Source: Siphonodentalium dalli (taxonomy: Eukaryota; Mollusca; Scaphopoda; Gadilida; Siphonodentaliidae). From it: a stretch of DNA of 64,000 nt. The DNA is taken from assembly GCA_032622095.1 (NCBI GenBank), contig CP136067.1:126825030-126889029 (forward strand). The letters are read 5' to 3'. Positions within the stretch are counted from its first letter, which is position 1, and each line of letters begins with the position of its first letter. The notes below the pieces were generated by a model. That model was not told the origin of the DNA, did no database searches, and worked only from the letters and a program-made list of their open reading frames with translations. Positions 10,921 through 20,708 of this stretch are shown one piece after another. The translations under genes were made by a program, and so were the position numbers.

Positions 10921-11300
10921 AAACTTCAGCGATCGCAAGTCATTAAATAATGGCATGATGTCATGATACATCGCACGCGTTAATATTACACGTGTGTCTT
11001 CACCAATAATAATGAAGTTGGTTGTGTGGGTTAATTATGTGATAAACCACTTTAGTCCCACCAGTTTGTGCCTAATTCTTTAAATTGTACTATTATTCGT
11101 CAGTTTTAAATTAGCGCACTTCAAATCAGCCCTTGAAATTAGGAAAAGTTCCAGCTAATTTAATGCTGTGGCATGTTAGATTTAACAATTTGGCAATGAC
11201 ATTTCCCACGGCATTGCTTATTTCCATGGCCGATTACGAGGACTGGAAAATTAATACCATTCATGAGTATTGCAGGCTTTGAGCAAAACTAGTTTATATG
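10921..11300. other. Stretch without recognisable features
   Basis: No repeat or coding signature seen. Confidence 0.35.
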
Positions 11301-11304
11301 TTAA

Positions 11305-11790
11305 AGGCACGTGAGGCCTTAGTTGTCGAAAATATTCATATTTGTTCCAATCAGAAAAAACATTAAAACGCATACAGTTTCGTTCATATATACCATGACC
11401 ATCGCGTAAACAGCATGTTATCATAAAGATTTACTATATTTTACCTAAGCAAGAGCCTGATTATGTTACAGAAGACAGCACAATGCTGCTGGCTAATCAC
11501 ACACAAATGGCAGAAACGCTCTTTATTCGTTCCATATCAGGAATTCACGAACAAAGAACGCTCTTTATGTTTACCATCATAATATAAACAAACACCAGAA
11601 AAGTTACTTTTTATGCTTTTGTTTACATAACAATGGTCATATATATGACAATAACATACTGTTTATGCGATATTTCTTATTTGTATATGGACAAAGTCTG
11701 TCTACATTTTGTTGTTCTTTCTGTTTGTGGCGGTTTTTGACGGGTGGAAATATTTTCACAGGATACCCACCGCCAAGGCCAACCGTACCT
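11305..11790. mobile_element. 486-bp TTAA-flanked non-autonomous element, copy 2
   Basis: Differs from the element at 7967-8448 by only a handful of changes: one extra A in an A-run, CTAAG versus CAAAG, an extra GTT near 11710, and CACCACC versus CACCGCC. It is flanked by TTAA at 11301-11304 and 11791-11794. Identity near 99% in sequence with no coding constraint implies recent movement of both copies from a common source. Confidence 0.85.
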
Positions 11791-11794
11791 TTAA

Positions 11795-12069
11795 CTTAAA
11801 TGTTATACCCGGTAAATCTAATTTTACAAAATGACATGTTATAATTCCACATACAGGTATGTACATGTAAAGGATATGCAAAGGAATATTCTTAGGTAAG
11901 CATGACAGCAGGGGCATGTCTGAGAATATTTTGGGGACAACTATTGTTGTGCCAAGGATGTCCCAATAGATTATGGGGTATTAAACTATTAATATTTCTC
12001 AACACCACTTAAGTGTTGTTCCTACTTGTCACAAATTGAACCCTACAAGTCGTGGATAAAAAACTGAAA
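11795..12069. other. Short unannotated stretch between two foldback elements
   Basis: No feature seen. Confidence 0.35.
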
Positions 12070-12196
12070 CAATGAAATTTCATAATTATACCAGTTGTTG
12101 ATTAATATCCATGGGAATCTATATATATACTAAGCCTAAATGTATAAATTCCCATGGATATTGATCAACAACCGGTATAAATAATGAAATTTCAAT
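12070..12196. mobile_element. ~127-bp palindromic MITE
   Basis: Left arm 12070-12119 (containing GTTGTTGATTAATATCCATG) pairs with right arm 12147-12196 (CATGGATATTGATCAACAAC) with few mismatches. The loop is a 27-nt AT-rich stretch. The arms include a GGTTGTTGAT-like word that also occurs in the arms of the 501-bp element just downstream, so the two may be related. Confidence 0.7.
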
Positions 12197-12528
12197 TAAT
12201 TATTTTGTTATAAAGAGTTAATTTGGACTTGGACATTTGTTATAGAGTTAATTTGGACGTGCAAAATTTGGGCATATCTCAGGTACATTAAGGGCTTTGT
12301 GGACCCAATTTTTCCAAAAATTCCCAAAATTTTATAGAGTCCAAATAAAGGATTCTGTTCATGTATATTAGTAATAATAGAAACCATGCCCATTGATGCA
12401 ACATTTTGAGAGTATACTTCATGGTGGATTATGTTAGAAATACAAAATGTGAACTTTATTGAGATTTAAAAAAAAATAATTTACAGGCAATGGTCCAAGA
12501 AAAACAAAGTCCAAATCTAAGAATCAAA
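12197..12528. other. AT-rich stretch with a short direct repeat
   Basis: AGAGTTAATTTGGAC occurs twice (near 12215 and 12245). Otherwise featureless. Confidence 0.35.
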
Positions 12529-12530
12529 TA

Positions 12531-13031
12531 TGGGAATATGTACTGAACACTGTGATGAATGATGTATTACAAAAAAAATATTATATTTCTTTAGTGTTCT
12601 TTGATAAAATTACTTTGAACCGGTTGTTGACAAATGATATATACTTGCTTAAACGTTGGCTATGTGTGTGGTAGCAGTCACGGATTAACAGCTGGCCATT
12701 GTAACTGCTCTGGACTCTGTTGACAATATAATACTAATCCTCAAGCATACCCCTACCAGATCACCATACTAATTCTAGTAAGTAGGTCACCACTCACTGA
12801 GGGTGATCACTCATGTGGAAGTTTGACACTGGTAAAAAGCCATTCACACTAGACTTGACATCAGCCATGAAAGGTTGACCCATTAACTGCTGCCTCTCAG
12901 TCAACCATATTATGAAGTTAGTATATCATTTGTCAACAACCGGTTCAAAGTAATGTTATCAAAGAACACTCAAGAAATATAATATTTTTTTGTAATACAT
13001 CATTCATCACAGTGTTCAGTACATATTCCCA
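12531..13031. mobile_element. 501-bp MITE with ~110-bp TIRs and TA target duplication
   Basis: The outer ends TGGGAATATGTACTGAACAC and its complement at 13012-13031 begin inverted repeats of about 110 bp (12531-12642 and 12919-13031) with only a few mismatches. The arms include ACCGGTTGTTGACAAATGAT. The ~275-bp centre has no coding frame. TA dinucleotides flank both ends (12529-12530, 13032-13033), the signature of Tc1/mariner-type integration. Confidence 0.85.
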
Positions 13032-13402
13032 TAGCTGTGTTTATAAATTAATCAAGGGTGTACACCAAAGTTGGAATCACTGACTTTTGACTGCAGGCCA
13101 GGTACATGCAGGAGTCAGTTTCAACTCTCAGCCTCACTCAGACTCAGAATTATAGAAATAATTTGACCGATTAGGGTGCATTTTAAGAGTGACTTTTTCA
13201 TAAAACAGCGAATTCTGACATGAGTCATGACTAGTTGCAGATAAACGCTGACATGACAAGAATTTCAGGCGTCAAACTCACCTTTTTTGGGAGGTTAATC
13301 CGACTTCTCCAGATATCCCACAAAGTGTTAATAGTAAATGTCGATTATGCTGAAAAGTGGAAGTGAAGTGGAGAAAACAAAATCAAGCGAGTAATTAATC
13401 CA

Positions 13403-13558
13403 CTCGCGAGCACAGTTGTTGGAAACTTGTCAAAAAAACAGAAAAGAGATGTCACCACCCTTACTTATTAATATAATTGACAATTATATTAATAAGTAAG
13501 GGTGGTGATATCTCTTTTCGGGTTTTTTGACAAGTTTCCATTAAACTGTGCTCGCGAG
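13403..13558. repeat. 156-bp near-perfect palindrome
   Basis: The two arms (about 76 bp each) meet at ATATAATTG-A-CAATTATAT centred on 13480. They extend through ACTTATTAATATAA, CACCACCC, AAAGAGAT and GACAAGTTTCCA out to CTCGCGAG at both ends. Only about half a dozen mismatches or indels separate the arms, and there is effectively no loop. It could extrude as a cruciform or be a very young foldback element. Confidence 0.85.
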
Positions 13559-14225
13559 CTGTCATTGAGTTGGATTCTGCGCAGTATTAAACCCCGGAAG
13601 TCACGTGTGAAATTTACAAAAAAGCATACACGCAATTTTCGCTCTTGGTATAAAAATATAGAAAAAATATATGACGTCATAATTCACCCGCATTTAGGTA
13701 AAAAGCACCCTTGGTGGTTGCTATTATATATACTAATTCAGCATCACCTATACATATATCAGCATATTATATGAACCCCAAATCCATGTATGTTACTATA
13801 CCATTATTATTATGTATAGCGTATTTGGTGATCTGAATATAGGGACAATCAGTGCTTACGCTATTTGTATCGAGAGCAGCGGTCAAATGAAGACCAGAAC
13901 TAATTAACATAAATTATGCGGACCACATGTTAAACTCATTAGCTGAGTCATAGCACAAACCTATACGAAGCACCGGGTGATATAAAACGAATATATCCCT
14001 ATTCTAGAGTCATTCTCGTTCTCATTTTAATTCCGGTCTATTCTGTTCCCGACTTTCTAATACCCGATTCCAATTCGAGGCAGCGTCCACCCGATACAGG
14101 CGGCTTAGAGCGGGGTTGTTATTTTCAGCCATGGACATCGCAACATTTCAGATCACCAAACACACGTCTTATTCCCTACATGTATGCCGATTAAATCTTA
14201 TCTAAAACAAGACTGTGCCACTTCA
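13559..14225. other. Stretch without recognisable features
   Basis: No repeat or coding signature could be supported here. Confidence 0.35.
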
Positions 14226-14398
14226 TAACCCCACAGCGACAGGAAGACACCCTCAACTTATGAAGACGCGAGCAGCTCCCGAATCACGTAGACGACAAGA
14301 AGACAAGCCCAGCTTATGAGGACACGAGAAGACCCCAACACGAGCAGACGACAGCAAGACGAACACAACTACGAGAAGCCACACGACGACGAAGAAAT
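14226..14398 (+). repeat. Purine-rich ~58-bp degenerate tandem repeat, three copies
   Basis: The phrases GCGACAGGAAGACA, GACGACAAGAAGACA and GACGACAGCAAGAC start three successive blocks. CTTATGAAGACGCGAG and CTTATGAGGACACGAG sit at the same place in the first two. G and A dominate this strand. Confidence 0.5.
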
Positions 14399-14567
14399 CC
14401 CATTGACTTGTTGGTTATTAAACGATCAAATCGTTTTGATTTTCTGAGCGTTATATGTGCCCCGTCTTGGCACAGTTTTCGCAAACTCTACGTTAATGTT
14501 TGGGTATTGAATTAGTTAATGAATAAGAGAAGTGAAACTCACACATTGTTCAATGCTTTCCTTACAG

Positions 14568-14756
14568 CTTGCCCGGTGGATGCTGGTTACGAGATACGAC
14601 AGATGGGTCTGCCACTGTATTGCGTGAAACACGCCAATGTGCAGTTGAATAGGGTTGATGCGCTCGCGGATTACAATGTACATGGTGCACGTCTCCTTGT
14701 TCTAGAAAGTAGCGACATGTTCGACGATGTTGAACAGATGTTAACGGAAGCTGGGA
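14568..14756 (+). CDS. Single exon resembling the N-terminal half of a C-type lectin domain
   Basis: The 189-bp segment is bounded by a TTTCCTTACAG acceptor and a GTAAGAG donor, both good matches. It reads open as about 63 residues starting CPVDAGYEI and including LPLYCVKHANVQ, ADYNVHGARLLVLESSDMFD and DVEQML. The order of an early Cys, a Tyr-Cys pair, and GARLLVLES followed by an acidic helix is the usual start of C-type lectin-like domains, which in molluscs are secreted carbohydrate-binding proteins, often immune-related. Phase is 1 at both ends, so the exon can be skipped or duplicated without breaking frame. The expected C-terminal half (WIG, EPN/QPD and WND-type motifs) was not found downstream: the next sequence is a hAT-like MITE and then a transposase relic. 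It could be one exon of a gene with long introns or an orphan exon. The cysteine expected before GARL reads Tyr (ADYN), which may indicate decay. Confidence 0.5.
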
Positions 14757-14785
14757 GTAAGAGTGAGTATTTTGTCTGTGGTGAT

Positions 14786-15136
14786 TAGGGTTCGCGCTGC
14801 AACTTGCCAAATTTGCCAATGGCAAAAATAATTCACATTTGGCAAACAAAAAATTCACTAAGTCACTATTTAGTGTGATGTTCCCTTCTGATGAAGCAAC
14901 GCTTCTACCATTGTTTTGTTCGGTGATTGGTTTATCGTTGTATGATAAACCACAATAGAGATGAGAGTATAATCATTAACTAACTGCTTTTCTATCGATA
15001 GCAAACCGCGAGTGTCGAAACATAAGACTCAATCAAGGTTGCAGAAAAGTATAATATCAGTGATAATATTTGGCAAATTCTAAACGCATTTGCAAACAAT
15101 TTGGCAAAAGTAAATTTCGGTCCAGCGCGGACCCTG
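14786..15136. mobile_element. 351-bp hAT-like MITE
   Basis: Ends TAGGGTTCGCGCTG and CAGCGCGGACCCTG form ~14-bp terminal inverted repeats. Inside, TTGCCAAATT and TTTGGCAAA words recur in both orientations. The 8-bp flanks GTGGTGAT and GTGATGGT agree at six of eight positions, compatible with an aged 8-bp hAT target duplication. It sits 29 bp inside the putative intron that follows the lectin-like exon. Confidence 0.7.
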
Positions 15137-15967
15137 GTGATGGTTAGATAAATAGGGAAATTTTGAATATAACATTTTGTGTGGAGTGTAGGGGCTGCGT
15201 ACCAATATAGGATTGACACAGTATTGACACGCTGTGGGTATCGGCTCAGTCATGGAAAGTTAAGAGTCAACAGCTATGTCAATATGTCGTCAGCGAGACC
15301 GGCCATTAACACATAACACAATAAAGTAATTCTCAGATGGACGGCAGTGTGGAAGACTACGGGTCGTACAATCATGACGGCTACTTCCATATGGTAATAA
15401 TTCCAGTCATTGTGCCGCCCAATCGCTTTCATGCCAAGTTCAGAATACAAGCTAGGAGAGAGTCAGAGAAGAGGAGTCAGTTGCAGTTTGAACCTCTACC
15501 AATTTACTAGAGAAGCAGATCTGAACCATGCGAATATCGGAACACCTCTCCGACCAAGTCGTAATACGATCGCGCTCTACCAATGCACTGTATATAGGAG
15601 CTAGGGACGAAATCCCGATTCACTCTCGCTGCCTTGAAGTAAAGAGCTAGACGACGATGGCGTATGCCCTGTAGGCTATACGCATCTACCTGTATGTGGT
15701 TGGTCTCACTTTGCAGACATGCGGCATGGAATTAACCCAAGGTGCGACCAGCTGTGTTGTTACAAAGCTGACAACTAGGCCCATCCAAGTTAAGCGTTGT
15801 GTCCATGCCAACTTGTTTATACTAAGGCCACGGTAACTGTTGTCGCTTGTCTTTCGCGCATATGTAAGTTACGCTAACTAATGTTCACCGTGAATATATT
15901 TTGTATATAAGGACTGGACTATGGATAATCTTTCATCAATCAAAATGGCAAATTCTCTAATTAATAC
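15137..15967. other. Stretch without recognisable features
   Basis: Short plus-strand frames here show no family signature. No long repeats seen. Confidence 0.35.
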
Positions 15968-16520
15968 ATCGTTTATTCCAAAAACGGCAGGGGCGGCAGG
16001 CACCTCATCTACGAAGGCAACAAATACAGAGTCAGATCTCGGCGTTGGGAAAATATTCATTGGGTTTGTTGTGTAAAGACTTGTAATGCTACTATTAATA
16101 CAAAGAATCACAATGTTTTGTCAGCAGGATCTCCTCATAACCATATAACGGATTTTGACAAAGTTTTTGTGGACATGTTTGTTGCAAACTTGAAATCGAC
16201 AGTGCGGAATGATTGTAATACAGTTTACAGACTATATGACAACCTTCTGGGTGGACGGTGACCACGGAAAAGCTATGTGGAACCACTTTGACACTATTGG
16301 GCCAAGGAACACGAACCACGTAGAATGGTGGCACAGAAAACTGCAACTGAAGATAGCGGGCTCCCATCCAAACTTATTCCGGCTGACAGATTTCACAAAG
16401 AAGGAGCAAGCATTCAATGAATGTAAGATATCAAGACGTCATTTCAAGAGAGTGTACTTGGCATGCGAGAGAGACGAAATTGAGTTCCTGGATGAGATGG
16501 CGAAGTTATGTGGTCACTGA
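15968..16520 (+). pseudogene. FLYWCH / MULE transposase relic with its middle deleted
   Basis: From 15968 the plus strand reads open for about 97 residues to a TGA at 16259. It contains YEGNKYRVRSRRW, HWVCCVKTCNATI and SPHNH, which is a FLYWCH zinc finger (C-C-H-H arrangement). In another frame from 16209 comes VDGDHGKAMWNHFDTIGPR, NTNHVEWWHRKL, SHPNLFRLTDFTKKEQAFNE, which matches the C-terminal end of Mutator-like transposases that usually follow FLYWCH fingers in invertebrates. The roughly 200-300 residues expected between them, including the DDE catalytic core, are missing, and the two parts are out of frame. The reading is therefore a dead, internally deleted element. It ends ~100 bp before the giant satellite. 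Family assignment is from recognised motifs. Confidence 0.7.
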
Positions 16521-16619
16521 ACATGTTATTGTCATTTATAAGTTTCTAATTCGTTATTGTTTGTACCTCATGTTTTGTGTTATAATATTTGCATGCATAA
16601 ACAGTCATAAATGCAACCC

Positions 16620-17842
16620 AAACCTTCGTTCTTTCTCATAATCAAAAGGGCAGAAAAACCCGAATCCAACCAAACCAACTAGGAAGGGCCTAAGTAGTCA
16701 TTACGAAGATTATTCACTCTACCCTAACCTACCGAAAACAATAGGTGTCTGCAAAACGAGAGTACCCCCCATGTATGTTGGACGCTGAAGTATTCACGGT
16801 ACGGACACGGAACTGAACAACGGCACGAAGACACATAAGAGACCAGAAATGTACGTGAACCAGAACCTATAATCACTATGCTGTTAAATTATATAGTACC
16901 TTGATGTCTTCTTGGCGATAAGCACCCCATCTTAGAGACCCCATAAAAGCCCAGCTGGGCGATTTTGAAAAAATAGTATAAAAGCCCAGCTGGGCTGCCC
17001 AGCTGGGCGGTATTAGAGTAAACTCCAAATTAAAGGATATTTTGGACGCAATAGTGATTGATTATTACTTGTGGGCGAATATCCCGAAAACTGGCCATCA
17101 GAAAGCTTTCGGAGCGAATATTGCAGACCGAAGCATCGACGGATGACCGAAGTAAATTTTCGATAATTTTCACTCAGTTTTCGGCTATTTTCTAATTCTA
17201 TACATCAATACAATGATGTTTACATGTTGTAACACAACAAGTGACCATTTTTTTAAATATATACTAAAGTGTTTTTCTAAGTACATCTTTTAAAACGAGT
17301 TTTGAGACGATATCTATCGAATAACGTGCAAGTTCCGCCCAGCTGGGCACTTTCGATAAATATTGTCTTCGCAGATTTTTGCATATTTCTACACTTTTAC
17401 CCAAACTCTGATGCGCACTGGAGTACAAACATAACAAATGATCATATTTTGTTGCACACACCAACGTTTTCTTAAAATTTAAATCATTTGAAACGAGTAT
17501 TTACATGATTTTAATGAGTGTTCGTCGAACTTCGTTTACGAAATATTATGATCAACGTTTTTTACCGATTTCTTCGTTCTCACACCAACTCGAGTGCATC
17601 TGTGTGTTCAAAAATATAAAATAACCATATATTATTTGCAAACGCCGAGAATTTGTTCATTTGGATCATTTAGAACCAGTATTTAAACGATTTTCGAACT
17701 CCCACTGAACCTCCCAGCTGGGCGGTTACGAACCTCCGGGCTGGGCGGTTACGAACGTGACTGGGCGGGTACGAACCTGGCTGGGCAGTTACGAACTATC
17801 ATGCTAACTGATGCTTAAAAGATAATGTTACTTGTGTGTATG
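16620..17842 (+). repeat. A segment, copy 1 (unit 1)
   Basis: Non-minisatellite part of the macro-unit. It starts AAACCTTCGTTCTTTCTCAT. It carries the 12-bp palindrome GCCCAGCTGGGC at 16949, 16984, 16997 and 17337, then four CTGGGCGG-TTACGAAC repeats at 17716-17797. Between about 17080 and 17700 there are three to four strongly diverged ~190-bp repeats (AAACGAGT-type words at about 17290, 17489 and 17670). It follows unique DNA on its left, so this is the outer left end of the locus. A 66-codon minus-strand frame at 17264-17464 is present in all copies but shows no family signature. Confidence 0.9.
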
Positions 17843-19098
17843 AACCGGTCATACGCGGGGGAGGTTCTCATATTATCCGCCGGTCATATATGGGGGAGGT
17901 TCTCATATGAACATATTATCCGCCGGTCATATGCGGTGGAGGTCATATTATTCGCCGGTCATACGCGAGGGAGATTCTCATACGCGGGGGAAGTTCTCAT
18001 ATTATCAACCGGTCATACGTGTGGGATGTTCTCATATGAACATATTATCTGCCGGTCATACGCGGTGTAGGTTCATATTATCCGCCGGTCATACGCGAGG
18101 GAGGTTCTCATATTATCTGCCGTCATACGCGGGGAGGTTCTCATATTATCCGCCGGTCATATGCGGGGGAGGTTCTCATATTATGCGCCGGTCATATGCG
18201 GGGGAGGTTCTCATATTATGCGCCGGTCATATGGGGGAGGTTCTCATATGAACATATTATCCGCCGGTCATATGCGGTGGAGGTTCATATTATTCGCCAG
18301 TCATACGCGAGGGAGGTTCTCATAGTATCAACCGGTCATACGTGTGGGATGTTCTCATATGAACAAATTATCCGCCGGTCATACGCGGTGGAGGTTCATA
18401 TTATCTGCCGGTCATACGCGAGGGAGGTTCTCATATTATTTGCCGGTCATACGCGGGGGAGGTTCTCATATTATCCGCCGGTCATATGTGGGGGAGGTTC
18501 TCATATTATGCGCCGGTCATATAGGGGAGGTTCTCATATGAACATATTATCCGCCGGTCATATGTGGTGGAGGTTCATATTATTCGCCGGTCATACGCGA
18601 GGGAGATTCTCATACGCGGGGGAGGTTCTCATAGTATCAACCGGTCATATGTGTGGGATGTTCTCATATGAACATATTATCCGCCGGTCATAACCGGTGG
18701 ATGTTCATATTATCTGCCGGTCATACGCGAGGGAGGTTCTCATATTATCTGCCGGTCATACGCGGGGGATGTTCTCATATTATCCGCCTGTCATATGTGG
18801 GGGAGGTTCTCATATTATGCGCCGGTCATATGGGGGAGGTTCTCATATGAACATATTATCCGCCGGTCATATGTGGTGGAGGTTCATATTATTCGCCGGT
18901 CATACGCGAGGGAGATTCTCATACGCGGGGGAGGTTCTCATAGTATCAACCGGTCATACGTGTGGGATGTTCTCATATGAACATATTATCCGCCGGTCAT
19001 ACGCGGTGGAGGTTCATATTATCTGCCGGTCATACAAGAGGGAGGTTCTCATATTATCCGCCGGTCATACGGGGGAGTTTCTCATATGAACATATTAT
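17843..19098 (+). repeat. Forward minisatellite arm, unit 1
   Basis: About 36 monomers in the orientation CCGGTCATAC...GGTTCTCATATTAT. Monomer types alternate in a fixed order: the plain 35-bp form, a 43-bp form with ATGAACAT inserted, a 33-bp form with GGTGGAGGTTCATATTAT, and a GTGTGGGATG form. This order gives the 309-bp higher-order period. All three frames of this strand are open in most monomers. Confidence 0.9.
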
Positions 19099-19128
19099 CC
19101 GCCGGTCATATAATATGTTCATATGAGA
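19080..19128. repeat. Arm-junction hairpin, unit 1
   Basis: CTCATATGAACATATTAT (19081-19098) and ATAATATGTTCATATGAG (19110-19127) form a perfect stem around the 11-nt loop CCGCCGGTCAT (19099-19109). This is where the forward arm turns into the inverted arm. The same junction recurs at 24198, 29297, 33386 and 37474. Confidence 0.9.
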
Positions 19129-20708
19129 ACCTCATCATATACGGCAGATAATATGTTCATATGAGAACCTCCCCCATATGACTGGCGAATAATATGAACC
19201 TCCATCGCATATGACCGGCGGATAATATGTTCATAATAGATCCTCCCCCATATGACCGGCGGATAATATGAGAACCTCCCCCCGAGTATAACCGGCGGAT
19301 AATATGAGAACCTCCCCCGCTTATGATAATATGAGAACCTCTCTCGAATACGTATGACCGGCGGATGTGAACCTCAACCGCGTATGACCGGCGGATAATA
19401 TGTTCATATGAGAACATCCCACACGTATGACCGGTGGATAATATGAGAACCTCCACCGCGTATGAGAATCTCCCTCGCGTATGACCGGCGAATAATATAA
19501 ACCTCCACCGCATATGACCGGTGGATAATATGTTCACATGAGAAACTCCCCCATATGACCGGCAGATAATATGACAACCTCCCTCGCGTATGACCGGCGA
19601 ATAATATGAACCTCCACCGCATATGACCGGTGGATAATATGTTCAAATAAGAACCTCCCCCATATGACCGGCGGATAATATGAGAACCTCCCCCGCATAT
19701 GACCGGCGGATAATATGAGAACCTCCCCCGCGTATGACCGGCAGATAATATGAGAACCTCCCTCGCGTATGACCGGCGTATAATATGAACCTACACGCGT
19801 ATGACCGGCAGATAATATGTTCATATGAGAACATCCCACACGTATGACCGGTTGATAATATGAGAACCTCGCCCGCGTATGAGAATCTCCCTCGCGTATG
19901 ACCGGCGAATAATATAAACCTCCACCGCATATGACCGGTGGATAATATGTTCATATGAGAACCTCCCCCACATGACCGGCAGATAATATGACAACCTCCC
20001 TCGCGTATGACCGGCGAATAATATGAACCTCCACCGCATATGACCGGTGGATAATATGTTCATATAAGAACCTCCCCATATCACCGGCGGATAATATGAG
20101 AACCTCCCCCGCATATGACCGGCGGATAATATGAGAACCTCCCCGCGTATGACCGGCAGATAATATGAGAACCTCCCTCGCGTATGACCGGCGTATAATA
20201 TGAACCTACACCGCGTATGACCGGCAGATAATATGTTCATATGAGAACATCCCACACGTATGACCGGTGGATAATATGAGAACCTTCCCCGCGTATGAGA
20301 ATCTCCCTCGCGTATGACCGGCGAATAATATAAACCTCCACCACATATGACCGGTGGATAATATGTTCATATGAGAACCTCCCCCATATGACCGGCAGAT
20401 AATATGACAACCTCCCTCGCGTATGACCGGCGAATTAATATGAATCTCCACCGCATATGACCGGTGGATAATATGTTCATATAAGAACCTCCCCCATATG
20501 ACCGGCGGATAATATGAGAACCTCCCCCGCATATGACCGGCGGATAATATGAGAACCTCCCCCGCGTATGACCGGCAGATAATATGAGAACCTCCCTCGC
20601 GTATGACCGGCGTATAATATGAACCTACACCGCGTATGACCGGCAGATAATATGTTCATATGAGAACATCCCACACGTATGACCGGTTGATTATATGAGA
20701 ACCTCCCC
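19110..20708 (-). repeat. Inverted minisatellite arm, unit 1
   Basis: The same monomer family in reverse orientation (ATAATATGAGAACCTCCCCC...). It is not an exact mirror of the forward arm: it is ~340 bp longer and has its own variants, such as a motif near 19260-19330 with CCCCCGAGTATAACC and a short GCTTATGATAATATG monomer. It ends GAACCTCC and runs directly into the next A segment. Confidence 0.9.

Noticed and set aside
17264-17464. 66-codon minus-strand frame repeated in every A segment
   Set aside because: Its conservation is explained by near-identity of the DNA copies. No family signature, and the palindrome CCCAGCTGGGC falls inside it.
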